Shown piece after piece: positions 31,549 through 40,768 of a DNA stretch of 64,000 nt. Location: the NCBI RefSeq assembly GCF_001639745.1, contig NZ_LTAX01000008.1, positions 108,006 to 172,005 of the forward strand. Direction: 5' to 3'. The stretch's first letter is position 1, and every line of letters begins with the position of its first letter. Below the pieces are notes generated by a model that was not told where the DNA came from, did not search any database, and saw only the letters and a program-made list of their open reading frames with translations. This stretch comes from Marinomonas gallaica. GTDB taxonomy: Bacteria > Pseudomonadota > Gammaproteobacteria > Pseudomonadales > Marinomonadaceae. Position numbers and translations under genes: made by a program.

Positions 31549-32151
31549 TTAAAACGTATTCTGAATGACGATTTCAGACAGCGGTAGCTGGCCGCCTCGC
31601 GGGTAGGCTTGCGTGGTGCCTTTGCCGATGGCGATCATCATAACAATCACGTGGCTTTCGGGCAGGTTAATAATCTCACCGACTTTATCGATATCAAAAC
31701 CGATCATGGGGCTGGTCTGATAACCCAGTGCTGTGGCAGAGAGCATAATATTTTGTGCGGCCATGGCTCCTGAGCGGATGGCTTCGTCCCGTTGTAGCCA
31801 CTCTCGGCCATGATAAAAATCCTGCAACATGTTGACCAAGGTTTCTTGAGTGCTTTGATCGACATTTTCCCAGTAGCGTTCTGGTGTTTCTTGCCATGAT
31901 TGAGTATTCGCGGTAACCACCAGCAGAGTCGACGCATCGGTCACCTGTGTTTGATCCCATGCTGCGCTACGCAGCTGTTGGCGAATGTCCATGTCTGTGA
32001 CATGCACAAAACGCCAATGTTGAATATTGAACGAGGTCGGTGCGAGGCTGGCGGCTTCGAGCAGGGTGTTTACATCCTCTTGGGGCATAACATGGTTAGG
32101 GTCGTATTGCTTAATGGAACGACGATGATGAATGGCTTCAATAGTGTTCAT
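31549..32151 (-). CDS. Nitroreductase-family protein
   Basis: A 200-residue FMN-dependent nitroreductase-fold enzyme with HHRRSIKQYDP (FMN phosphate site) and SLAPTSFNIQHWRFVHV, plus the C-terminal GKGTTQAYPRGGQLPL. It probably reduces quinones or nitro compounds with NAD(P)H. It is divergent from a LysR gene, with 169 bp between them, the standard layout for a LysR-controlled detoxification enzyme. Confidence 0.88.
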   Translation of the reverse strand: MNTIEAIHHRRSIKQYDPNHVMPQEDVNTLLEAASLAPTSFNIQHWRFVHVTDMDIRQQLRSAAWDQTQVTDASTLLVVTANTQSWQETPERYWENVDQSTQETLVNMLQDFYHGREWLQRDEAIRSGAMAAQNIMLSATALGYQTSPMIGFDIDKVGEIINLPESHVIVMMIAIGKGTTQAYPRGGQLPLSEIVIQNTF

Positions 32152-32320
32152 TTGGAGCTCCTATAAAGGGTCAGTGACGATAGAAGCCATTGTGTTTTGA
32201 TATGCTCTTTGCGTAAATTATCGATATCATCGTTTCGGTTTTGCGTATTTTGCAAAAGCAAACGCTTTACTTTGTGGTCGATGGTGGTATTTAGTTCAGG
32301 TTTGGCTAAGGGAGCAGAAC

Positions 32321-33211
32321 ATGCTTGAAGCGATGGAGCAGTTTGTCAAAGTGGTAGAGCTGGGTTCGTTCAGTGCCGCGGCGTCCACATTAGGGAAAAC
32401 GCCCAGTACCATTACGCGTCGGCTGGACCAACTGGAGCACGAGCTAGGGGTCAAATTACTGGTGCGCTCAACACGGCACCTTGAAGTAACGCCGGATGGA
32501 AAACAGTTCTACAGTCAGTGCCAAGAGGTTTTGCAGTCGGTTAACCAAATCAAAGAGAGCTTTGGCAAGCCAAGCGAGCGGGTAGAAGGGCTGATCCAGA
32601 TAACGACCTTTGACACGATTGGACGAGAAACATTGACGCCGCTCGTGGCAGAGTTTCGCAAGCGTTATCCAGACGCCCGCGTAGCAATTCATTTGACGAA
32701 TCAACTGGTTAACCTCTATGAAAGCCCTTTCGATCTAGCCATTCGCTATGGTCGTCCAGAAGACTCCAATTTGATTTATCGCCCATTACTGGATATGTCT
32801 GCGGTCTTGGTCGCGGGGGCAGACTATGTCGCCAAACACCCACCTTTAACCACCCCCGAGGATTTACACAAGCATGCGTGTTTGACGTTTTTCCGACCCC
32901 GTCAATTTACCTGGTGGTATTTTCAAAAAGGCAACGACACTCGCAAAGTGCGCATTGATCCTGTGCTGGCGTCAGACGGTGGTGCGCCTTTGCTAATGTG
33001 GGCGCGCGCGAATCAAGGCATCACATTGGTAAGCCGCACATTTGTTGAGGACGACTTGCGCTCTGGGCGTCTAGTAGAGTTATTACCAGACTGGCAACCC
33101 TCGTTAACTGAAAGTGGCGAAGCCATGATCTACCTTAATTGGAAAGCCAGCAGCGCTAAGCGCCCTGTTGTAAGAGCCATGGTGGATTTCTTAATTGAGC
33201 AGATTCGCTAG
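32321..33211 (+). CDS. LysR-family regulator, divergent from nitroreductase
   Basis: A 296-residue LysR protein with the helix-turn-helix VELGSFSAAASTLGKTPSTI and a substrate-binding domain of the CrgA-like type (YESPFDLAIRYGRPEDSNLI). It likely controls the divergent nitroreductase gene. AAGGGAG precedes the ATG. Confidence 0.88.
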   Translation: MLEAMEQFVKVVELGSFSAAASTLGKTPSTITRRLDQLEHELGVKLLVRSTRHLEVTPDGKQFYSQCQEVLQSVNQIKESFGKPSERVEGLIQITTFDTIGRETLTPLVAEFRKRYPDARVAIHLTNQLVNLYESPFDLAIRYGRPEDSNLIYRPLLDMSAVLVAGADYVAKHPPLTTPEDLHKHACLTFFRPRQFTWWYFQKGNDTRKVRIDPVLASDGGAPLLMWARANQGITLVSRTFVEDDLRSGRLVELLPDWQPSLTESGEAMIYLNWKASSAKRPVVRAMVDFLIEQIR

Positions 33212-33367
33212 TGTCCCCATCATGCGCGACGTTCCCTTCCTAATATCGTCGATATTAACCAAATCCATACAAAAGTCGCTATTACAGACACCGTTTATTT
33301 CAATATGGGTGTCGTTTGTCGAGTGCGCAACCACTATTATAAACAGGTGAAGGCATGGACAGACGGT

Positions 33368-34444
33368 ATGAACAAACGTTATTTAGGTAAGACATTGGAG
33401 TGGCTGCTTGGTGATAACAATCAGCCATTTGAATACACACATCATGCGGTGCTTTTGGTCGCTTCAGTGCTGTATCTGTGTTCGGCCGTTTTCAATTATG
33501 GCTTAGAATTAACCAGCGCTTTTAATATTTACCTTCAATACGCGCTCTCTCTCTTGATACTGATGATTTGGTATCTGTCGCGCTGGAAAATGCAATTCCA
33601 CGCGATGAGGTTTGTCTTTATCGGTCTGGTTGTATTGGTGTCGATCCCCGCAAATTGGATTGGAAATGCGGGATCTAATGGCCCTACTTATCTCATGATC
33701 TTTGGTTGCCTTAGCTATATTTCTGTGTCCTTCAAAGACCTAGGTTGGTACCGACGCCTCGGGCAGTTATTTTGTATCATCATCCCTATTCCATTGATTT
33801 TAATTGAGAAACATTATCCCGATATTATTTTTCAATATGCGACGGAAGAACAGAAACAATTTGATCTGACGTTTGCGTTCATCATTATGGGGCTTTTTTT
33901 AGTGGTCATGATGGAAAGTTTATCAACTCGATTCAAGCTAGAAAGAGCGAAAGCAGAGACGTTGGCTGAACAGTTACGCGCCCTTTCAGAAAAAGACGCT
34001 TTGACCGGATTGTTCAATAGGAGAATGTTGGAGAAAGAGTTTCTGACATGGAAAGGTCATCAACCTATTTTCAGTCTGGCTTTGTTGGACCTCGATCATT
34101 TTAAGTACCAAAATGATCAATGGGGCCATAGCTATGGCGATGAGATTCTAAAAAGCTTTTCGGCGTTATTGCAAGAGACCGCAGCGCGTAATAAGGGCTT
34201 AGCGATCCGCCAAGGGGGAGAGGAGTTTGTGCTCCTGTTACCGTTGACATTAGATGACACCTATCGAGAGCTGAATTACCTTGCAGAGTCATTTCGCACG
34301 ACGGATTTGGAGCACGGCCCCGTGACGTTTAGTGCAGGCATCGCAGAAAATACCGCGACGGATAACGAGAGTGACCTACTGAAACGTGCGGATAAATTAA
34401 TGTATCAGGCGAAAGACGCCGGCCGAAACCGCATTTGTCGATAA
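33368..34444 (+). CDS. Membrane diguanylate cyclase
   Basis: A protein of about 358 residues with six predicted membrane helices in the first 200 residues and a C-terminal GGDEF domain: DALTGLFNRRMLEKEF, LLDLDHFKYQNDQWGH and an intact active-site RQGGEEFVLLL. It should make cyclic di-GMP. The usual RxxD inhibitory site before the active loop is not visible, so product inhibition may be weak. The frame is open from 33305, and either that ATG or 33368 could be the start; I prefer 33368 because the extra residues are not membrane- or domain-like. A clear terminator follows. Confidence 0.87.
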   Translation: MNKRYLGKTLEWLLGDNNQPFEYTHHAVLLVASVLYLCSAVFNYGLELTSAFNIYLQYALSLLILMIWYLSRWKMQFHAMRFVFIGLVVLVSIPANWIGNAGSNGPTYLMIFGCLSYISVSFKDLGWYRRLGQLFCIIIPIPLILIEKHYPDIIFQYATEEQKQFDLTFAFIIMGLFLVVMMESLSTRFKLERAKAETLAEQLRALSEKDALTGLFNRRMLEKEFLTWKGHQPIFSLALLDLDHFKYQNDQWGHSYGDEILKSFSALLQETAARNKGLAIRQGGEEFVLLLPLTLDDTYRELNYLAESFRTTDLEHGPVTFSAGIAENTATDNESDLLKRADKLMYQAKDAGRNRICR

Positions 34445-34497
34445 CACCTCTGTTGGTCAATGTGGCGCAAACGTTTGCCGTATCACGAGTCAGAACG

Positions 34498-34529
34498 AAA
34501 AGCCCCATCATGTTGATGGGGCTTTTTTT
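34498..34529 (+). terminator. Terminator after diguanylate cyclase
   Basis: AAAAGCCCCATCA - TGT - TGATGGGGCTTTTTTT, classic form. Confidence 0.92.
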
Positions 34530-34674
34530 GTCGGTTTACAAAGGAGAACTACGCTCTGTTGGGTATTTTAGCGATGCTCGTAACTGACCTATGCTCAATG
34601 ATCGATGCGCTATCGTGCGCGCTACCTACTCACCACAGGCACGTATGACGTTGCCATAAATCTCAGGGGTCTCT

Positions 34675-35430
34675 ATGTTTTCTCTCGAAGGAATGAATGC
34701 ACTTATTACGGGCGGTACGTCGGGTATTGGACTGGCAACGGCCAGACGGTTTGCAGCCGCAGGGGCTCGGGTGGCGATTGTGGGCCGTCGGGATGCCACG
34801 AGTCTTGCAGAAGAGCTAGATGGAATATTTTTGCAGGCAGATGTGACCAACGAAGATCAGTTACGTGCGTGTTTTGAAGCGGCCGAAGCGCGCCTAGGTA
34901 AGCTCGATATTATTATGAACAACGCGGGCATTGAGAATTCAGGGCCGACCATTGCCGAGCAAAGCGCGGATGAGTTTCAGCGTATTCTGGACATCAATGT
35001 TAAGGCGGTCTACAACGGCTTGCGCTTCGCGCCCCAGCACATGAACGACGGCGGCTCCATTATCAATACATCATCAGACGTATCAAAAGTCGGCTACCCC
35101 GGTTACGGTCAATACTCGGCTACCAAATCAGCGGTGTGCAGCCTAACGCGCGTCGCGGCGATGGAGTTGGTACCCAGAAAGATTCGAGTCAATGCCATCT
35201 GCCCAGCGTCGGTATGGACGGAGATGCTGACGCCAGACCATCCAGAAGTTCTGATGACTGAACGTACCAGCCCTATGGGACGGGTGGGTCATCCGGAGGA
35301 AGTCGCGGCGCTGTGCCATTTTCTCGCTGCGCCGGATTGCAGTTACCTGACAGGGCAATCCATCAGTGTGGACGGCGGATTGTCGGCGGGGATGGCGGAG
35401 CATACCTTTGAACGACTCATAAGAGACTGA
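34675..35430 (+). CDS. Short-chain dehydrogenase/reductase
   Basis: A 251-residue classical SDR. It shows the cofactor motif TGGTSGIGLATARRFAAAGA, NNAGIENSG, and the catalytic Tyr/Lys in YGQYSATKSAV. The C-terminal Met/Gly-rich segment is usual. The substrate is unknown. It is a single gene on its strand, ending at a bidirectional terminator shared with the fusion gene. Confidence 0.9.
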   Translation: MFSLEGMNALITGGTSGIGLATARRFAAAGARVAIVGRRDATSLAEELDGIFLQADVTNEDQLRACFEAAEARLGKLDIIMNNAGIENSGPTIAEQSADEFQRILDINVKAVYNGLRFAPQHMNDGGSIINTSSDVSKVGYPGYGQYSATKSAVCSLTRVAAMELVPRKIRVNAICPASVWTEMLTPDHPEVLMTERTSPMGRVGHPEEVAALCHFLAAPDCSYLTGQSISVDGGLSAGMAEHTFERLIRD

Positions 35431-35464
35431 AAGCATTAAGGCTTAATGGGTCATAAAGAAATAT

Positions 35465-35495
35465 AAAAAGCCTGGCGAATCGACCAGGCTTTTTT
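35465..35495. terminator. Bidirectional terminator
   Basis: AAAAAGCCTGG and CCAGGCTTTTTT arms between the convergent SDR and kinase/lyase genes. Confidence 0.88.
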
Positions 35496-35534
35496 GAGCG
35501 TAACGTGTTGAGAGATCAACAGAGTGCTGGGGTA

Positions 35535-37913
35535 TTAACCCAGCGCTGTGAGGCTCTCGTCCATCGCGTTGATGAAGAAATCGACTTCCGCTTCCCCCCA
35601 CGCCAACGAAGGGCGGACCTTGAGAGTGCCGGGAAGGGATTTACCGATCATAACGTGGCGTTTAATCATTTCTGTGATCAACTGCTCGGTCTCGGCTTCT
35701 GCACGGGTGCGTTGCTCACGGCAATTCACCAGCTCGATACCGACCAACATACCACGGCCGCGAACATCCCCGATCAACGGGTGTTTCTCTGCCAACTGGC
35801 GCAGTCTTGCGCGGAGTAAGTCACCGATGTCGTTGGATTTTTGCACCAGTTGCTCACGTTCGATGACATCCAACACCGCCATGCCGGCCGCACACGCCAC
35901 GGTATTGCCGCCAAATGTACTGAACAGCAACGGATGGGTGCCACCAATAAATTGCTTCATCATCTTGCTAGAGAGAATCACCACTCCCAATGGATGACCG
36001 TTGGCGACCGGTTTGCCCATGGTGATGAAGTCCACTTTTTCGGGATTGAGTCCCGCGCCCATGAATCCCCAAAACGATCCCATGCGGCCAAGACCCGCTT
36101 GCACTTCATCGGCGATGACATAACCTCCAGTTGCACGTGTTTTGTCCGCCACCTGATCAAAATACCCCTCAGGAGGTGTGATCACGCCATGGGCACACAG
36201 GGCGGTGTCGAGCAGCAACGCCGCGGTTTTATAGCCACGATTGTCCAGCGCTGCGATGGCGCGGTCGGCATCCGCGGCGTAGTGTAACGCGGCATCCGCT
36301 TGGCCCGCATAGGGGCCGTTGTACATGTCTGGTTCGATCAGACGTTCAATCTGCTTGGGATGCAACGCCTCAGGCAGGTGTTGCCACGATTCAGGCGAGT
36401 ATTTGGTCGTCAGCTCGGTACAGCCGTGATAAGCGTTATGCAGCACCAAACCGCCTTGATGGCCGCTTAGCGATTGGGCAATCTGAATCGCCAAATCGTT
36501 GGCTTCACTGCCTGAGTTGACAAAAATGCAGGTGTCCAAATGGTCGGGGAGGTCTTTGGTCAATCGGGCGGCATAATCGGCAACGATGTCACACATATAG
36601 CGCGTGTTGGTATTTAGGGCCTCGGCCTGACGGGCGATGGCTTTAACGATGTGCGGGTGGCAATGGCCCATCTGAGGGACATTGTTGTAGGCGTCAAGGT
36701 AAGCCGTGCCATCCGCGCTGTACATCCAGCCGCCTTGTGCACGAGTGATGTGCAAAGGCTGATCATAGAAGTGCCAAATCTTGCCGAGGTGCTGTTCACG
36801 GTGCTGCACCAATTCGTTTTGATCGGTCGCAAACGGCTGACCCTCGTTGTCAATGGGGCTGTAGACAGGGAAGCGTAACGCCTCGCGCAAGCGGCGAGTC
36901 ACCGTCTCTTGGCCCATGTCGTTCAGTTTGAACAGCATCTTGGTAAAGAAGCGATCTTCTAAATGCGTGCCGGCTTCGGGGTCGTTGAGCTGGCGGAAGT
37001 TGATAATAAGAGACGCCATCGCCAAGCGCAGACGCATGACATCAAACAGCAAATCGACTTCTTGCCCCGTCAATGGGTAAGCGCTGTCGAACCCTTGTGC
37101 CACATGCAGTAAAGGGCGGATTGGATCGTCTTCGCCTTCGCCGTAAGTCTCTGAAATAGTAACGATTTCTGCCAAAATACTGTTGAAACCCACATCGCCA
37201 AAATCCAAAATCGCGGCGATTTCTGTCGGATCATCATGACTGACCATGACATTGGCGTCGTTTGCGTCTTGATGGACTAACTGGCAGCGCGTTTTCTTCA
37301 ATGCCGGTAGCGTGTGTTGTTCTGCAAGCGTGAAAACAGAGGTCAACAGATCACGCAGTTCGCCTTCAGGAATACCGGAAATCATGTCACGTAATTGCAG
37401 ACAGTGGCCCAAGTCCCATAAGTGCTTGTTGCTGCCCGCATAGGGGTGGTAGAAGCTTTGCAACGCGGCGTTCATGCGCCCCATGGTCTCGCCAATATTG
37501 TAGTAATACGCATCGCAATAGGCCTCGGGGGTGTCTTCCACCACGCGCCCATCCATGAAGGCAATCAGGCGGATCATGTGGCGCTCACCACTGATATCAG
37601 ACGTAATCCAGTCGTAGGCTTTGCCTTCGCGAGTCGTGATGACAGGCGGAACCACCAGCGTTGGCTCCTGCTCTAAAATGTGGTCCACCGCCTTGATTTG
37701 CAGATCGACGATGCCTTCTGGCTCCTGCGCATTGGAGATTTTGATGACAGCTTGTGGGCCATCGTCATTACGAATCAACCAAGCTAAATCCCGTTCGCTG
37801 TTTAGGGCAGTAAAGCTACCTTCCAGACCATACAGTTCCTGCACCAATGATTTGATTTGGGACAGTTCAAACTGAGGCGGATTACGGTTAGCCAAAGATG
37901 AATGATTCGTCAT
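35535..37913 (-). CDS. Kinase-PLP phospho-lyase fusion (APH domain + class III aminotransferase)
   Basis: A 792-residue fusion. Residues 20-330 are an aminoglycoside-phosphotransferase-like kinase with catalytic loop LVHQDANDANVMV (His214, Asp216, Asn221) and metal site ILDFGDVG (Asp237). Residues 375-792 are a class III PLP enzyme with YNNVPQMGHCHP, NSGSEAND near 467, ADEVQAGLGRMG (Asp602) and the PLP lysine Lys634 in TMGKPVANGHPLG. YNNV..GHCHP is characteristic of the ETNPPL/PHYKPL (AGXT2L) group, which splits phosphoethanolamine or 5-phosphohydroxylysine into aldehyde, ammonia and phosphate; the partner kinase for hydroxylysine is also APH-like. The fusion would phosphorylate an amino alcohol and then eliminate phosphate. 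The divergent aldehyde dehydrogenase fits the next step. It is not a drug-resistance enzyme by context. Confidence 0.85.
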   Translation of the reverse strand: MTNHSSLANRNPPQFELSQIKSLVQELYGLEGSFTALNSERDLAWLIRNDDGPQAVIKISNAQEPEGIVDLQIKAVDHILEQEPTLVVPPVITTREGKAYDWITSDISGERHMIRLIAFMDGRVVEDTPEAYCDAYYYNIGETMGRMNAALQSFYHPYAGSNKHLWDLGHCLQLRDMISGIPEGELRDLLTSVFTLAEQHTLPALKKTRCQLVHQDANDANVMVSHDDPTEIAAILDFGDVGFNSILAEIVTISETYGEGEDDPIRPLLHVAQGFDSAYPLTGQEVDLLFDVMRLRLAMASLIINFRQLNDPEAGTHLEDRFFTKMLFKLNDMGQETVTRRLREALRFPVYSPIDNEGQPFATDQNELVQHREQHLGKIWHFYDQPLHITRAQGGWMYSADGTAYLDAYNNVPQMGHCHPHIVKAIARQAEALNTNTRYMCDIVADYAARLTKDLPDHLDTCIFVNSGSEANDLAIQIAQSLSGHQGGLVLHNAYHGCTELTTKYSPESWQHLPEALHPKQIERLIEPDMYNGPYAGQADAALHYAADADRAIAALDNRGYKTAALLLDTALCAHGVITPPEGYFDQVADKTRATGGYVIADEVQAGLGRMGSFWGFMGAGLNPEKVDFITMGKPVANGHPLGVVILSSKMMKQFIGGTHPLLFSTFGGNTVACAAGMAVLDVIEREQLVQKSNDIGDLLRARLRQLAEKHPLIGDVRGRGMLVGIELVNCREQRTRAEAETEQLITEMIKRHVMIGKSLPGTLKVRPSLAWGEAEVDFFINAMDESLTALG

Positions 37914-38002
37914 GTTTTTATCCTTTCAAGAATAGAGAGTCGCTAAGTGTTTGGTTGGTATATGACCATGGAGCCTAGTGTGAGAGGCGTATCAAAAGAA
38001 GG

Positions 38003-38064
38003 CTATATCCCCTGTGGTGTAATTTGCGCGATGCAATCGGGAAAAATACCTTGCGCAGGGTATA
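38003..38064. promoter_or_regulatory. Paired TATAnCCCTG-type half-sites between fusion gene and dehydrogenase
   Basis: CTATATCCCCTG at 38003-38014 and, inverted, GCAGGGTATA at 38055-38064. The same pair (CTATATCCTGC and GCAGGTATATA) precedes the LuxR-type gene at 39729-39761. This suggests one regulator for all three genes. Confidence 0.5.
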
Positions 38065-38191
38065 CCGCTTTGACACACGGCGATTCAGACTTTCTGAAGT
38101 GCATGGAAGGTTTGTGTTGAGTGGTGAGTTAAAACGCTCGTCCAACCGCCCCCTCCGTTTGATTTCCACCAAGACAATTACGAGATCTGTT

Positions 38192-39700
38192 ATGAATAAG
38201 ACGATTGAAGCAATGCTGGAAAAATACAATGTCACCCCCGAGACGCGTGCTTTCCTTGAAGCCGGCCATCAAAAAATGTTTATTGATGGACAGTTCGTTG
38301 ACAGTGAGGGCGGGCAAACACTGAACATCGAAGACCCTTCCAACGGCGAACATTTACTGACTGTCCCGAGAGCGACCGAGGCTGATTTGGATAAAGCCGT
38401 CGCGGCGGCCAATCGTGCTTTTCGCAGTGGCCCTTGGGTAGACATGAAACCAAATGAGCGTCAGGCGCTACTCTTCCGCATGGCCGATGTGATGGAAGAA
38501 CACGCTCAGACACTGGCAGAGCTAGAAGCCATCGACGCCGGCAAAGCCATCAGCGGTTGCCAAGAAGTGGACATCGCAGGCTCCATCGACTTCTTGCGTT
38601 ACATGGCCGGTTGGACCACGAAGCTGCAAGGCAACACGCGTAATGTCTCCTGCCCTGGGGAAGCATTTGGTTTTACCTTGAAAGAGCCCATCGGCGTGGT
38701 GGGAGCGATTGTACCTTGGAACTGGCCACTGAACATGGCAATGTGGAAAATGTGCGCGCCGCTGGTCGTCGGTTGTACGATTGTCCTGAAACCCGCTGAA
38801 ATCACGCCTATGAGCATGATTTACCTAATGAAAATCTGGCAAGAAGCGGGCCTACCAGACGGTGTGGTCAACATCGTGATCGGGACGGGTGTTGAGATTG
38901 GTAGCCCATTGGCAGGCCATCCTGGGATCGATAAAGTTTCCTTCACAGGTTCAACGCCGGTCGGTAAGCTCGTGGGTAAAGCCGCCATGGAGAATCTGAA
39001 CCCCGCGACACTGGAGCTAGGCGGTAAATCGGCAATGGTCGCGTTTGACGATGCCAAGCTAGATGACATCGTCACTGGCACATTGCAATCCGTCTTCTTC
39101 AACTCGGGCCAGACGTGTTCAGCAGGCTCGCGCTTGTATGTTCAGCGCGGCTTATACGAACAAGCAGTACAGGCGGTCGCCAAAGCCGCCAACGAGATGG
39201 TTACGGGCGATCCACTTGATCCGAATATTACACAAGGGCCTCAGATTAGCCGTGCGCAACTGGACAAAATACTGAACTACATTGAATCAGGTAAAGCCGA
39301 CGGTGCACGATTAGTATGCGGTGGTCAGCAGGAAGATCGCCCAGGCTACTACGTACAGGCCACAGTGTTTGCGGACTGTACCAACGACATGAAAATCGTA
39401 CGCGAAGAGATCTTCGGCCCTGTGCTGGCGGTGATCCCATTTGATACCGAAGAGGAAGCAGTACGTCTTGCTAACGACTCGGATTATGGTCTAACGGCGT
39501 CGATCTTCACCCAAAATGTCAGCCGTGCGCACCGTTTGCTTAAGAAAATGGAAGCGGGTACAGTATTTGTAAACACTCATGATGCCATGGATTCATCATT
39601 GCCATTCGGTGGTTACAAGCAGTCTGGTATTGGTCGAGATTTAGGCCCAGAGCAGTTAGATCACTTTCTACAAGTCAAAACCGTGATCATGCAGCTTTAA
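38192..39700 (+). CDS. Aldehyde dehydrogenase of the kinase/phospho-lyase module
   Basis: A 502-residue NAD(P)-dependent aldehyde dehydrogenase: IVPWNWPLNMAMWKMCAPL, LELGGKSAMVAF with catalytic Glu and NSGQTCSAGSRLYVQ with catalytic Cys. It resembles acetaldehyde/phenylacetaldehyde-type enzymes more than PuuC. It is divergent from the fusion gene and would oxidise the aldehyde that the lyase releases (acetaldehyde from ethanolamine, or aminoadipate semialdehyde from hydroxylysine). ATG 38192 begins the conserved part (MNKTIEAMLEKYNV); the frame is open further upstream to 38024 but that extension lacks similarity and overlaps the promoter region. Confidence 0.87.
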   Translation: MNKTIEAMLEKYNVTPETRAFLEAGHQKMFIDGQFVDSEGGQTLNIEDPSNGEHLLTVPRATEADLDKAVAAANRAFRSGPWVDMKPNERQALLFRMADVMEEHAQTLAELEAIDAGKAISGCQEVDIAGSIDFLRYMAGWTTKLQGNTRNVSCPGEAFGFTLKEPIGVVGAIVPWNWPLNMAMWKMCAPLVVGCTIVLKPAEITPMSMIYLMKIWQEAGLPDGVVNIVIGTGVEIGSPLAGHPGIDKVSFTGSTPVGKLVGKAAMENLNPATLELGGKSAMVAFDDAKLDDIVTGTLQSVFFNSGQTCSAGSRLYVQRGLYEQAVQAVAKAANEMVTGDPLDPNITQGPQISRAQLDKILNYIESGKADGARLVCGGQQEDRPGYYVQATVFADCTNDMKIVREEIFGPVLAVIPFDTEEEAVRLANDSDYGLTASIFTQNVSRAHRLLKKMEAGTVFVNTHDAMDSSLPFGGYKQSGIGRDLGPEQLDHFLQVKTVIMQL

Positions 39701-39728
39701 TGAGTGATCCGTTGCTAGTGGAAACGGT

Positions 39729-39761
39729 CTATATCCTGCAACAATTCGTCGCAGGTATATA
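39729..39761. promoter_or_regulatory. Inverted TATATCCTGC / GCAGGTATATA pair before the LuxR-type gene
   Basis: Two arms 11 bp apart, 15 bp before the ATG of the regulator, suggesting autoregulation. They match the half-sites at 38003 and 38055. Confidence 0.55.
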
Positions 39762-39775
39762 ACATTGAGGTACGT

Positions 39776-40606
39776 ATGAGTCGAACAATATCTCCAACCG
39801 CCCTAGCAATGGTCGATCGGTTGTCAAAAGGCTTGGTTGATCTCGTCCCTCAAATCGGTAGCGAGGACTTTCCTCGCTTACTGGCTGAGGTGATCAAAGA
39901 GTTTGTGCCATCAGACGAGCTCACACTGATCCTGTTTGAAGATAAGCCCGTCTTTCTGGTCTCGGAAAAGACGGAGCTGATTGGCAGCCAGTCTGTTGAT
40001 ATGTATCTGGCCGGTGCTTACTTGCTGGATCCTTTCTACCGCGCCAGTGTTGATCTGAAAAAAAGCCAATTCTTTACCTACGATGAGTTGGTGCCGGATG
40101 GCTTTCGTCAGAGCGAATTCTACAAGCAATATCTCGTTAAAATCGGGCTAGAAGATGAATGTGGTTATTTGATTATCTTCCCTGGCGGGCAATTTTTGCA
40201 CCTAAGTGTCGGTCATGGAAAGGGCAGCGAGGCTCGCTTAAACCCCTCCGAACTGCAATTGCTGGACACTTTGACGCCGCTGATCGACATGCTGTGCCAA
40301 CAGCACTGGGGCGAGCAACTCTCCAACCCATTGAATCGACAACTGGATCAGGCCCTCGCCAACTTTGGCTCGTCGAAACTCACCGACCGCGAAGGCACCG
40401 TCATCCGCATGGTGTTGCAGGGCTACTCCACGTCCGCCATCGCCGAAAAGTTATTTATTTCACCCGGTACAGTGCGAGTTCATCTGCGCAACAGCTACCG
40501 AAAACTCGATATTGGTTCCCAAGTGGACCTACACAACCTTTTCATGGGCGCCTTAATGCAGTTTGAACACTACGAAGGCGGCGATCCACTGGAAGGGTTC
40601 TTCTGA
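39776..40606 (+). CDS. LuxR-type regulator of the kinase/phospho-lyase module
   Basis: A 276-residue protein with an N-terminal domain of about 200 residues and a C-terminal LuxR/GerE helix-turn-helix (LTDREGTVIRMVLQGYSTSA, then IAEKLFISPGTVRVHLRNSY). The N-terminal half shares a pattern with the regulator at 22723 (AYLLDPF / AYLLDPVF, then P..F..SEFYKQY / P..FEETEYYQSCY), so the two are paralogues. GAGG precedes the ATG. It follows the dehydrogenase by 75 bp. It probably senses the amine substrate or a product; no receiver or clear AHL-binding signature is visible. Confidence 0.82.
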   Translation: MSRTISPTALAMVDRLSKGLVDLVPQIGSEDFPRLLAEVIKEFVPSDELTLILFEDKPVFLVSEKTELIGSQSVDMYLAGAYLLDPFYRASVDLKKSQFFTYDELVPDGFRQSEFYKQYLVKIGLEDECGYLIIFPGGQFLHLSVGHGKGSEARLNPSELQLLDTLTPLIDMLCQQHWGEQLSNPLNRQLDQALANFGSSKLTDREGTVIRMVLQGYSTSAIAEKLFISPGTVRVHLRNSYRKLDIGSQVDLHNLFMGALMQFEHYEGGDPLEGFF

Positions 40607-40768
40607 ATCCATGCAACTTAATGCACTTGCTCATGGTCGTCACTTGAATAACAACCTTTGCTGAATGTCATGATTCAAAGTCGTTAAAAATGACGCTGTT
40701 TGTTGGACTAGGAGCCGAGGCATCCTTACCATTACTTTCAAGTCAATAAACTCGAAAGAAGACACAGC

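Noticed and set aside
35535..37913. Aminoglycoside resistance gene
   Set aside because: The APH-like kinase is fused to an AGXT2L-type PLP enzyme and stands beside an aldehyde dehydrogenase, which points to amine catabolism.
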